Source: Holothuria scabra
Taxonomy: Eukaryota; Echinodermata; Holothuroidea; Aspidochirotida; Holothuriidae
Reading direction: 5' to 3'
Length of the DNA stretch: 64,000 nt
Assembly: GCA_037179385.1 (NCBI GenBank)
Contig: CM074185.1
Span: 7,621,371-7,685,370, forward strand
The position numbers and the translations under genes were made by a program. The number at the start of each line of letters is the position of its first letter. The first letter of the stretch is position 1. Below, one piece after another: positions 11,113 to 21,229 of the stretch. The notes beneath the pieces were generated by a model. It saw nothing but the letters and a program-made list of their open reading frames with translations. It was not told the origin of the DNA and ran no database searches.

Positions 11113-11388
11113 GATGTACAGTAGTACCAACACCAGCTGAGACCAGTACTATACTACAAGCTACCACAGCCTGGCATGCCGGAAAAACTTGTTACTGTCA
11201 GGAATTGGACGAACAACTGCGTCTGCTCCGTGGTAGGCCTATAAAGCCCTAGGCAAAATTATCGGAATGCATGGCCTAGTGCTGCATTACTCAGTAGATT
11301 ATTCTGTAACAACTTGATTTAAGAAACAGCTGAGGTTTCTTTCGTGAATTATTGAATTAACTGTGATTCGTTTAGTTTCCTAGGACCT

Positions 11389-12270
11389 AGGGTCACTTTG
11401 GGTATTCTCGGACGTTGGGTGTTCTCGGACAGTGGTAAATAATTTCAGTCACTGACTAACCATAGTTTGATTGATTTTTCACACCACGCAGTTGTTTCAT
11501 AGATATCTGTATGCAGTCTGCACAGTCACACCTGTAAATCATGAAGCCTTCTCATTTTCAAGAAAATGGAACCTGATTGCAGCAATAAATTTCAGTTTGA
11601 AAATTCCTTGGCACATTTCCAAGTGTGCAAGATCTTGGAAATTTTCATGCCGGGCTGTAAATTTTTGTAGAAAAATTCATGTAATGAGAAATATGTTTTT
11701 TTTGATTGCCACAAGTTTCGTTAAAATGTTAGTAAGCACAATACTGTGCTATATGCCTTCACATGGTTTTACAGCACAGTTCAACTAGTGCTGTCTCTGT
11801 TGGGTGTTTTCGGACAGTACACAAACCTACATACATGGCCACACTAATATGTACGCATACGTATGCCTATATGTGTATGCATAGTGGAAAAGAATGAAAA
11901 TATGAAATGGTTCTTAAGAAAACTTAACTTAACTTTTTCGGACTAAATTTTGTGTTGGGACATTTAACAAAGATTAAATGGATAATTTCTCTATCATTTG
12001 ATGGGTATTTTCTGATATTTAGTAATAATATTATTGAAATAGTAAAGCGTCCGAGAACACCCGATAGTGTCCGACAATACCCAACATACACATGACATTT
12101 TATAAGTGCTGTGTTAGGTCTCTGTACGTATGCGTAGATCCAATACATATCTGGGGCACATTAGTACAGTTGTGCCTGTCGATGTATCAGGTTAGCATCA
12201 GTTTTGTGCATGTGTGTTGGAAGCTATAAAGATAAAACCGTCAACTGTCCGACAATACCCAAAAGCACCC
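11389..12270. mobile_element. Element built from TTGGGTRTTNTCGGAC motifs
   Basis: A 16-bp motif TTGGGTRTTNTCGGAC occurs on the plus strand at 11398-11413, 11415-11430 and 11800-11815. On the minus strand it occurs at 12069-12084 and 12247-12262, with a variant at 12049-12064. The outermost copies face each other (GGGTNNNNTTGGGTATT at both ends), so this looks like a ~0.9-kb non-autonomous DNA transposon with terminal and subterminal binding repeats. Doubled motifs at 11398-11430 and 12049-12084 are mirror images, so the original right end could also be 12084. Both flanks contain CCTAGG, which hides any target duplication. The interior frame at 11471-11788 has no recognisable domain. Confidence 0.6.
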
Positions 12271-12900
12271 GGCCTAGGCCTAGGCTACTTTAGGACGTTG
12301 GTCTGGAGCAGAAAGTAAAGTAAACTGAGGTCTTCCTTCCGTGAAAAATGACAGATATTATCGATTAAGGCTAGCCATTTTTCTTAAATACCGTAGGCCT
12401 AAGTAACTTAGGCCTAGGCCTAACTTTAGGCCTAGGCTAACATTAGACATTGATACACCCGCTCTTGTTTTGGTGGTAAAGAAAGAGTAAAGTATGAACT
12501 ATCATTTTGCAGTGCTGAAATTTTTACTCAGTAAGTGGGTGACTGTGCATATTACTGAGAACTAACGTCTGGCCCTGGTTGTAGAAACCTAACGTTAGCA
12601 GTACGAGGTGGCCTAACAGCAACAGTTAGGGCCTAGCCTAGGCTACTAGAACTTGGTTGTTGGAGTTTGTTTTTGTTTTTAGTTGTAAACTTTGGTGGCA
12701 GGTTTTCAAAAAAGTAGCTTAGGCTAACGTGTATTTACAACTTAGCCTAGGGCCTAGGCCTATACTCAGTGTGCCATCGAATGCTTACCCAAGACGCTCT
12801 GTTATTTCAAGGAATGAGTTAAAGGCTATCAGGGTTCTTCTGTTTTTTTATTGAAATTGGTGGCCTAACTTTTAGGGCTTAGGCTAGGCCTAGAAGGAAA
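12271..12900. repeat. Cluster of AGGCCTA / CCTAGG words
   Basis: The words GGCCTAGGCCTA, TAGGCCTAAG, GGCCTAGCCTAGG and close variants occur about a dozen times in 600 bp, including near 12271-12290, 12395-12435, 12620-12640, 12743-12762 and 12870-12890. They are palindromic and not strictly tandem. No gene is seen. Confidence 0.6.
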
Positions 12901-13472
12901 AATCTAGGCAGGAAAATTTTAATGGAGGTTTCACAAGATTTGATTTTCACTGCCCTATGGGAGGGTTATGAGGGGGTCCAATTCTAGGATCCTATCCCAT
13001 TTAAGATCTTTGCATTTTTTACTGTCTGGACTGAGATGCAAAACATGTACACATTACCTCAAATAGCCCTTTCTATAAAACTGCCAACCACTAAATGGTA
13101 TAAAAGCTGACTTTTGGACAACTTTTTGAAAACTACAAGAACTTAAAAAGCCTGGTAATAACAATATTCTTGTAGTTGTACTGTAGCGTAGTACTTTTAC
13201 CAATTATTCAATCATGATGAAATGTTCCCTCTTACTTTTTGTTACATTCTTCCTCCCTACTTGATTAACTCTTATTGCTACACGGAAGAAAAGAAGCTCA
13301 CTACATACAGACTTGATTAAGTCAAGTTTCATATCTGATTTATTGATTGACAGTAAAAGATGTGTTTGGGACACAAAAAGTTATGTAACATTTGGGGTCA
13401 GCTAATAACAGGTCAGTCAGCATGTGTTAATTGCTTTTCACGCAGTGTGAACACAATGAAAGCATAGCTCAT
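12901..13472. other. CpG-poor gene-free spacer
   Basis: AT-rich, with very few CpG pairs by eye and no recognisable gene or repeat. Confidence 0.4.
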
Positions 13473-13479
13473 TTAAAGG

Positions 13480-13774
13480 CCCGATTTTCTCATCCCAAAT
13501 AGTACCAATCCTCCCAACTTTCTTAATTAAGCCGGCTCCTCCCACAATTGTCAGAAATTCACCCTCATTCAGACACAGTCTCATTTTATTGCTTCAGGGT
13601 GAGTATAGAAAGCTCAAGGTGTATTATCAAAACACTCTCAGAACAGTTCATGCTGTGAAATATAAGCTTTGGTACTCTGCATTGTTTGAATTAGCAGTCA
13701 ATAAAAAGCTGAGCCAATTGAGAGTTTCTGTTACCCTATACTAGAAGTGTAGTTTGGGGTGAGAGGATTGTCCC
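13480..13774. mobile_element. Possible short inverted-repeat MITE
   Basis: The left end CCCGATTTTCTCATCCCAAA and the reverse complement of the right end (GGGACAATCCTCTCACCCC) align with several mismatches and one or two gaps. TTAAAGG occurs directly outside both ends (13473-13479 and 13775-13781). The length of 295 bp suits a MITE. The imperfect arms make this tentative. Confidence 0.4.
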
Positions 13775-14044
13775 TTAAAGGTCACATATCATGTAACAAA
13801 CTCAGATATAGTTACACCCCACATTGCCTTTAATGTACTGGGTGTGTATGTTGCTTTTTCAGGAAGGGACGTCACGGCATGATAAAAAAGTTGTTTCAGC
13901 TGTATTTTTAAAAAAGTCTGACTGCTGGAACCAGATAATTTTTCATCATCCGGCCAAATAGTCCGCACAGACCAGATATGGGGTACCCTAAAAAATTCAA
14001 ATTTGTTACAAATTTCACTCACTCACAATATAGGCTAGGCAACA

Positions 14045-14070
14045 TACAGTACCGATTCGTCGAGGTTAGC
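14045..14070 (+). repeat. Left terminal inverted repeat
   Basis: Contains CCGATTCGTCGAGGTTAGC preceded by TACAGTA. It pairs with 20668-20693, with one A/G difference in the 24-bp core. Confidence 0.75.
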
Positions 14071-14691
14071 CGACGTTGACGCACGATACGATGACTTACT
14101 ATCAGAGACTTACTTTGACGACCAGCAGTTTTTCTCTAATTTTCTAATCGTCAAATATCGTCAAATCAACTCCAGTAATCCTTACCTAGAGAACATCTAT
14201 TGATGAGAAGATTACATCGACCGCACTTCGGTCATTCAATGAAAAAGATCGTCATAATCCCGACGGCTTGACGATCTATTGTGCGTGTTTTATAATCCTC
14301 TCAATACCAGCAAAACTGTACTCCGTAATCTTTGACACAATAGTGTGCATGAATGGACCACTAAACAGGCCGCTATTCAGAGGAAGTAACATCGTGACAA
14401 AAGAGCTTGCACGACACATTAGGCTTTTAATGCCACAGAAAGTTGACTAGGTTCTAACTTGAACAAATACTAGATCTTGCCTAAAATGGAAAATGTTACC
14501 CTAACAGGGAAATCAGAACCAAATTTTCTACTCGATCCAATCACACACGTACCGTAATTTGCGTGTACAGCTTTTTAATGTGTAATGTACATGCAAAACC
14601 CTGCACTGCCTTCACAAACCCCTTCAACAAATCTTCCACAAATGTTGTCCTACGGTATTCCTATGCAAGATCATTAAAGGTGTGGTTTCTC

Positions 14692-16060
14692 TTTTTTCAA
14701 AACGGAGATTTTCAGGAGCTACTGTCAACTGTAGTGGACAGAGTTTTCCAAAGCGTAGGAAGCTTCAAACATATCAAATTCCGATCAACCTCAAATCTTC
14801 TAAATGATACGTACAATTTTTTGAATTTCTTTTAATCATATTGGAGATTTTCAAAAGTTAAGAAGGGGGTCTGAAAGTTGTTCTGCTCTTGCAAAAAAAT
14901 GTTTCCCGGTTCCGACCTGAAGGCTTTAATCGCTCAGAAATAATTCCGACAATCAAAAGAAAGAAAAATAATCCCGATCATTTGAAAACTTCTTCGTTAT
15001 ATGTTGTCGGTGATAAATTCTCCCTCCCTCAAGCCGAATGCCTTATCGTGAGAGACACAAGGGGTGAGGATGAGCCGGTACATCAAACAGTCAAATGCGA
15101 TCGATATTCATGAAAAAATTTGTATTTCCTACATTCTTACTCTGCATGTCCGTAAGGAGTGCCTCTGACAACCTCTCTGGGGTGTACGTTTGTGCGTTTT
15201 TTTTTTTCAAAACGGAGATTTAAGAATTTGATAAGGGTTTTGTTTGTTTTATCCCATTTTGTATGGAAGGATGTCTGCAGCTTTCCAAAGGGCAATGGGC
15301 TTCAAACATGCAGAAAAACATCATCAAGCTGAAATATTCCAAATGACTTGTGCGACGTTTCCTTTTTACAACGGAGATTCCAAAAGTTAAGGAAGGGATC
15401 TGCAAGTTCTCCCGCTCGCGCAAGAATGTTTCCCGGTTTGGACATGACAAAAAATATCTGAGGAGTTGTTAAAGGTTACTAGTCACAAAATTGAGAAGAT
15501 TTAAATCGCGCAGGCAGTCAAAGGAAGAAAGAGAATTCCGATCGCAAATTTTATCGTTATGTTTTAGCTGATACATTCTTCATCCCCCTAGCTGTATACC
15601 TTATCGTGAGAGACATTATCTATAAGGAGTAAAGATAGGCCGGTGCATTTGAAAAATTCAATTTCGATTTAGTATTTCAAATTTTTTTGTCTTACATTCT
15701 TCCTCTGTAAGGGATGCTTGTGACATTTCTCTCTGGGTGTTTTTTTCTTTTTCAAAATGGAGATTTAGGAATTTGATCGCGACTTTGTTTGGTTTGTTTC
15801 ACACCGTTATTTATGGGGAGCTTTCCAAACTGCAACAAAGCTTCAAACAGTTAGAAAAGGCCTATCGAGCTCAAATATTCCAAATGACCTGTGCTGATTT
15901 TCCCTTAATCTGTTAATACAACAAAGATTTTCAAAAGTTGAAGAGGAGCTCTGGAAATTCTCCCACTAGCTCAAGATGGGTTCGGATTCCGACAGGAAGA
16001 AAAAAATCCGACGAGTTGTACAAGTTCTTAACTTTACGTGTGAAAATGTTTCCGTATGTT
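14692..16060 (+). repeat. Three tandem copies of a ~510-545-bp unit
   Basis: Landmarks repeat in order. CAAAACGGAGATTT is at 14699, 15209 and (as CAAAATGGAGATTT) 15753. AGCTTTCCAAA or a close variant and GCTTCAAACA follow about 50-70 bp later in each. GGAGATT..CAAAAGTTAAG is near 14842, 15374 and 15927. GTTTCCCGGTT is near 14902 and 15426. TTATCGTGAGAGACA is near 15044 and 15602. The third copy is truncated near 16060. The units have diverged by substitutions and short indels, and no frame is preserved between them, so they are structural rather than coding. Confidence 0.8.
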
Positions 16061-16479
16061 TGAAATGGCTCTTAACAGCCAAAAATATTTGAAAAAATCC
16101 AAACTCGCGTAAAAATTCTGATTGCGAGCAAATCCTGCTAAGCTTAAGAAGTTTTTTAAGTATAAAGCATTCTCTCTTAAGGAAGTTGCAGCTCTACTAG
16201 TTCTTCCGATATTTATTGAAATGCTGCGAATTGTTTTAGGCTCCAACACATGCAAAGGAAAAAAGAAACCAAACGGGCCCTTAAACTGTTAGGTTTTCGT
16301 TAATTTCACAAGATAAATGAAGTTTGTTATAGTGCAGTTGTTCCAACGGGAAAAAATAATATAATAACTGCGTCGATCTTGTGATCGTTTTTCGAATAGA
16401 ATCCAATGCATTATAATATCGTACCGACCCTAGTCTACTGAGAGTTTTTCGAATTAAGTAAAAAATGGATTAGTTGGCT

Positions 16480-16800
16480 TGTTATTTTAAGGGTAATGGC
16501 CCCCCCCCCTTACGGGACCTACCCGATCTTCCCGAGGTTCGATGTTCCCCGTTTTGGTATGTCTCAATGATTTGGCGATGGTTACAAGGTTCGTTATTCC
16601 CGGGGTTAGATGTTCCGAGAATTGCAGATGTACCCAACAGTAAGCCCCAATTGGGAGAAGGCTGAGCACCCCCGTTAAAAGCCTGGTCCTGGTGCGCCCT
16701 CTCCGCGCTCTATCTAGTCCCATGTCCCCCGTCCTATGTAGTCCACCCAACGAGGGACCTTGCATTTCTTCCCGCAAGCCTAAACAAACCCGGGTTTATT
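16480..16800. other. GC-rich block with short direct repeat
   Basis: Begins with a C run at about 16500-16509. CCCGAGGTTCGATGTTCC (16531) and CCCGGGGTTAGATGTTCC (16599) form a direct repeat about 68 bp apart. Overlapping open frames on both strands reflect GC content; none is recognisable. Confidence 0.5.
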
Positions 16801-17449
16801 ACGCATGCTAAACGGAAAGTGTCTTACCTTTGTAAAAGTTTTTTATTCCACACAGAAATGTTATATATCCCAATAAAATCCATTTTGTACCAGTACAGAT
16901 GAATATTCAGTAGACCAACTGCGATTGCCTGGGCTAACTGTTGGGAATTTGTTCCACAACAAGCTTTACGCTCACTAACTGCCGATTTAAAAAGCACAAG
17001 TTGTTTTTACGCTGTCTCCAATGTTTGAAACAAATGCTTGAGTCCCGTTTTCCCAGGGTTCAAAAACATCGAGGAATCTGTCAATCATATGTTACCATTT
17101 TGTGCAGCTGGGTGAATGACCTGTGTTCTCATGCGCACCTGTTTGATGTTTACCGCCGAGTAGACTAGATGACGCGAGGGCTGTCTAGAATCTTCTACGT
17201 TTGTCAAGAATTTGTCATACGTTTGGCGCCGTACCTGTTGCAGATGTAGGTCGTGTCACCGTGCCATGTATTTTCTTGGCTTGGGTTTTACATATCCAGC
17301 AAAACCAAAAGGCCCGCGTGGGACTTTGTTGGGGACGTCGTTCATTTGAACACGTGCCCCCATCCCCTGAAAAAAATGCCCCTTGAAAAGTATTGGCCAC
17401 TCTCCGGTACATTTGTCTGGCTGCGGGTGTGGGCTTTGACATCTAAGTA

Positions 17450-17860
17450 AATTACAATTTTTCCCCCACTTCTTCACTTGCGGGGGCGAAGGCCCCCCTT
17501 GCCCCCCTGGGATTTGCGCACCTGAAGCAGGAAGAATTTATAGTGGATGCACGCACGCGAGGCATGGACATAGAAACTATGGGCGCTTTCCCGAAAACAC
17601 CAAGGGTGTAACCAGTCCGTTTTGGCCGTCTGGTAGGGGGGACAAAGCTCAAGAGGTTTCCGAATCCGTACCAGTGGCCCCTTCTTTTCCTCTCTTTCCT
17701 GCCTTTCTTCCCTACCCGATTTTTCTGCCCAGGTGCGGATCCAAGAGGGGGGGGGGATTTTATCCGCTAATCTCCCTTTCGTCAAATCAACAACAAAACA
17801 AACGGGAAATTTGAGCAGAGCAACTCCCTCACAACCCTGCTTTCTCATAAGTCAGGTCCT
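17450..17860. other. GC-rich block, no gene recognised
   Basis: A C/G-rich stretch with CGGGGGCGAAGGCCCCC (near 17479-17496, a hairpin) and a G run near 17749-17757. A 124-codon minus-strand frame (17474-17848) is highly charged and low in complexity. I judge it compositional. Confidence 0.4.
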
Positions 17861-18249
17861 CCTTTTGAAATGTCTGAATCCGTGCTGCTGACCACCCCAC
17901 TGGTTACGACCCTGTGAAACTTGGAACTCGTAGCTGTTTACAACCCCCAACCCACCCGCCCAACCCCCTTTACAAAAATGAACGATAACCACATTGGCCG
18001 AAGCAATAGTATCCAATCGTTTCTGACAGATATTTCTGTATAATTTTATTGCCCCACATCACTCCACCAAATCTATCTGTTACAAACATTCCAGTTTTTC
18101 TTGAGACCGACTTCAGTAAACGCTGACTTGGTCCATGCATTTTAACGAAAACAACTGATCTACTGAACAGTGCTTCGTAAATACTTCTACACTGAATTTT
18201 ACTTGCATACAGAGTGTGCACGATTAAACTAGAGAGCGAGTCGTACAAG

Positions 18250-18720
18250 TGGCCGACAGCTCGAGCGGGCTGCGTCGGCCTGAGAAACAGAGATTGGTTA
18301 CGTCATTGGAAAGTCCCACTAACGCTCGCCGCTGATTTGCTGTAATTGTTGTCACGGCGAAGCACATGACGTTTTACGCCACGGTCATTGGCGGGATAAA
18401 TGCGTAGGTGTGTTTTACGTGGAACCTTCGGAAGCTAAAAACGAACTGTACAGCCTTGCGGGACCATGCAGTATTGTCTTAAAACATGTTGGGACATGAT
18501 TTTGAGTGTACTGCGGTCCTACAGTATAGCAGCATTGAAACAGTACGAACGAGTCCAGTTATCTCATTCTCAAGCATGGCCACGTGAACCTCGCGGTGAT
18601 CGAGTTTGGGCGCCATATACGGCAATAGTTATTTTTGCACATGCAAATGAGTTATTCTGTGTACGTGATAAATATGCGCGTGATTGGTCGGCAGATCAAG
18701 GCGAGTCCAATTTGTCAACA
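18250..18720. promoter_or_regulatory. CpG-rich promoter-like island
   Basis: ATTGG (inverted CCAAT) occurs at 18293-18297, 18305-18309, 18387-18391 and 18683-18687. TTACGTCA (CRE-like) lies at 18298-18305. The octamer ATGCAAAT lies at 18641-18648, and the AT-rich GATAAATATG about 20 bp downstream could serve as a TATA-like element. CCAAT plus octamer plus TATA is typical of animal histone and snRNA promoters, but no histone or snRNA sequence follows. Open frames leave on both sides (minus from 18248, plus from 18466), so a bidirectional promoter is conceivable. Motif content only; no transcript evidence. Confidence 0.35.
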
Positions 18721-19041
18721 TCGGTTACAGAGGGGGAGGTTTTAATTGCTTCGACATATGGTTCAAACAATAATTCACCGAAAACGGTTTGTGCAATTTA
18801 CAAAAACTTTAAAAAGGTAAACGAATTCCTAAGCACTGTTTTTGACGGAGGTCAAAGAGCTGTCACCTCCGTGCAGAAATTTGCAACACTAATTGCACCG
18901 ATGCGGAGATATAGTGGGTCCTGTATTAATACTTATGAGACGGGCCTTAAAACTTTATTTTGCAACTGGCTCCACGAGTTCTATGTAATTATTTATCGCG
19001 AAGAGATTATTTCCATTATGCTTTGGGAACCGTCCATGTAA
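18466..19041 (+). CDS. Unrecognised 191-codon open frame inside the 6.6-kb element
   Basis: The longest ATG-initiated frame in the window. The ATG has A at -3 and follows the CpG-rich promoter-like island. The product would have a moderately hydrophobic N-terminus rich in Tyr, Ser and Leu, a Ser/Asn/Thr-rich centre (about residues 80-105) and a C-terminal aromatic-rich stretch (about 165-185). I see no zinc finger, DDE triad, HTH or other motif. Octamer and CCAAT motifs fall within the frame, which argues that part of it is regulatory DNA. It could be an element gene, a decayed exon or a chance frame; chance is quite possible. Confidence 0.25.
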   Translation: MQYCLKTCWDMILSVLRSYSIAALKQYERVQLSHSQAWPREPRGDRVWAPYTAIVIFAHANELFCVRDKYARDWSADQGESNLSTSVTEGEVLIASTYGSNNNSPKTVCAIYKNFKKVNEFLSTVFDGGQRAVTSVQKFATLIAPMRRYSGSCINTYETGLKTLFCNWLHEFYVIIYREEIISIMLWEPSM

Positions 19042-20530
19042 CAGGCCTTATACGATTAAAGGCACAACCTGCAGGATTAATACTTCGGATTATAAAAAAA
19101 CAGAGGCACAGAATATTAACTTATGCTGCATAAGGTAGGCTTAAACATTAATGATAGATGGCATTTTCTTTACGGGCAGAAAGAGGGAAGAACCGATGGT
19201 ACACCCGTTCGCGATGCATTACACAGTGGTTTGGTTTAGCGGCTTGACCCTTTACCGAGAGTCGGGGGTACTTCTGGAAAAGATTCTTTTTTAATCGATG
19301 GTTTGACCAAGAGGTTTTTTATTTTGTGTAAAAATGAAAGTTACTCATTTAAGCGATACATTCCGCCCGTTTGCAGCTTGTTTCTTAATATTTTATATGA
19401 AGCAACAGTATAGAAATTTTTGCTGTTCTTCTCGGGCCTTCCTTCAATTTTCTCTCGATAATTAGTTGGATCTAGGCCTATCGTTTTGGCCGATAAAACT
19501 GTGTCGGCTTACCGGTCGACGGCACAGGTTGGAGAGCAGACTAGTGCAATATTGATCATCTTTGCGGGGAAATTCTTGGCAAAAGCTGGGTAAACTAAGC
19601 TAAGTACTCTTGCTAACCGTGTGTTCGGTTTATTTATATGTACATAGCTAGGCTCTAGTCTAACATGCAATGGAGGAATTCGGCGAGATCATTGGGTTAA
19701 CAGTGAGTATGGGGTAATACGGGAGAAAATATACCCACTCTGCTAGTAAATTCACGAACTGGAAACAGTTGTGTATATGTTTACTTTCCCCCAAAGTTCA
19801 TTTCTAACTTTTCTGTTGGGGAACTGAAGTGTATTCCCAGAATATGAACACAACAATAATCGCTTTCAAGTTTTCCACGATCGTCAAAAACTGAAAGGCA
19901 CACATGCATAAGAAAAAAGAAGAAGAAGAAGAACAAGAAAAAACAACAAAAAACCCAAAGCATGCAAGCAAAAAAATAACCAAAAGCTGTATGGAGCGAC
20001 TGAACACGATTTCTGAAAAGATTTGGATTTCCTGACACCTGTAACTTAATGACCAGAATGTTTGCGCGAAAAAAAAAAATCAAAAACAAAACGCCATACC
20101 AAACAAGTATGCTGGTAAAACAGCAATACGGAAAAATGCAATGAAGGTGCAAAACAAACATTGAAGAAAGGCCACGATAACTTTTACGATCTATAAATAA
20201 AAAGTGGCGATTTAAATGAGAAATGCAAAATTTTTGAAAACAATCTGCATGCACTTCTGGGATGTTGTGGCGTCCACCCAAAGATGGAAGCCAATACTTT
20301 ACGATCGCCGAGGAAGCTAACTGATTTCTGTGTACCTAAAATGTGCTTTGCCAAATATATAAAATCTTTTCAACTACGCCGTGCGCGTGGAGCTAACTAG
20401 TGAAGGGAATTAGACTGCTATTCAGCTGTGGTCTTTTGTTTCTTTTGTCGTGTTGTCGGTAAAAATGTCGCAAGTAGTAAACCGCAAAGCTTATTACCAA
20501 ACAACCGCAAGCTATTGTGCGGCTGTTTTT
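19042..20530. other. Gene-free right part of the 6.6-kb element
   Basis: No gene recognised. An open minus-strand frame at 19781-20281 reads through a GAA/AAAAC-rich low-complexity tract at about 19913-19975 and is not credible as a gene. Confidence 0.4.
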
Positions 20531-20667
20531 AATCTTGACGATTTTTGACGAACATTTCCAACATCGTCAAATTAGACGATCTCAGTTTGGGCATTTGGGA
20601 AACTTTGGGCTTTGACGTACATTGACGATCTTTGACTAACTTGGACTATTCGCAACTTGACGATCGC

Positions 20668-20693
20668 GCTAACCTCGACGAACCGGTACTGTA
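20668..20693 (-). repeat. Right terminal inverted repeat
   Basis: Plus strand GCTAACCTCGACGAACCGG followed by TACTGTA. It is the reverse complement of the left TIR with one difference. Confidence 0.75.
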
Positions 20694-21229
20694 CTGTAGG
20701 CCTAAGCAAGTACTGTAAGTATAGCCTAGCTCATATTTAAGCAGAAAAGAGAGGTTGCCACTATGTCTTAATTGTCCTTTTTACATTAAATGTCAATTTA
20801 CAAGGTACAGTATTGCCATGGGTGGTAAAAACTACAGTAGCAATTTGGGAAGTTCCTTGCAGGGAAATCTTGGCATATTGGCTTGTTCTGTGCTTGACAC
20901 CACGTAAAAATTTGAACAGTACTGTACTGTAGATGGGAAATTTGACTTGCCCTCAGGGGACATAATGTATTTTCCAGCCCAGGACCTGCTGCGTGCAATA
21001 CACTGGTGTGCTGTAGGTGGTTCAAATCACTAAGGAGTTAAAGGAGAATTTTGTTCATTTATTAAAAACTTATATTTGTAGTAAGTATTTAATACTGCAG
21101 ATGCTTTTTACTTGGCTGAAAATTCATTCAACTGGGAAGGATGAAGTTTTGCCAGTGTAGGCCTATAGTATTTTGGGAGGGACCCCAAAATTCTGTAAAG
21201 CACATTTTTCTTTGAACAATGTTTCCTCA

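Larger units (their letters stand above)
14045..20693. mobile_element. 6.6-kb TIR-bounded element of unknown family
   Basis: CCGRTTCGTCGAGGTTAGC stands at 14052-14070 and, inverted, at 20668-20686. Including adjacent bases the match is 24 bp with one mismatch. TTGACGAT and its reverse complement ATCGTCAA are clustered inside both ends: 14140-14275 on the left, 20535-20665 on the right. Such clusters often act as transposase-binding subterminal repeats. The insertion site is a palindromic CAGTACTG-like word, so the duplication could be TA (as in Tc1/mariner-like) or GTAC. By eye the block is CpG-rich while both flanks are CpG-poor, and the change occurs at the TIRs. Inside are three tandem ~540-bp units, GC-rich blocks (16.5-16.8 and 17.45-17.85 kb), a promoter-like island and a 191-codon frame. 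I recognise no transposase. Confidence 0.7.

Noticed and set aside
19781..20281. 166-codon minus-strand frame
   Set aside because: Driven by a GAA/AAAAC low-complexity tract that yields poly-Phe/Ser.
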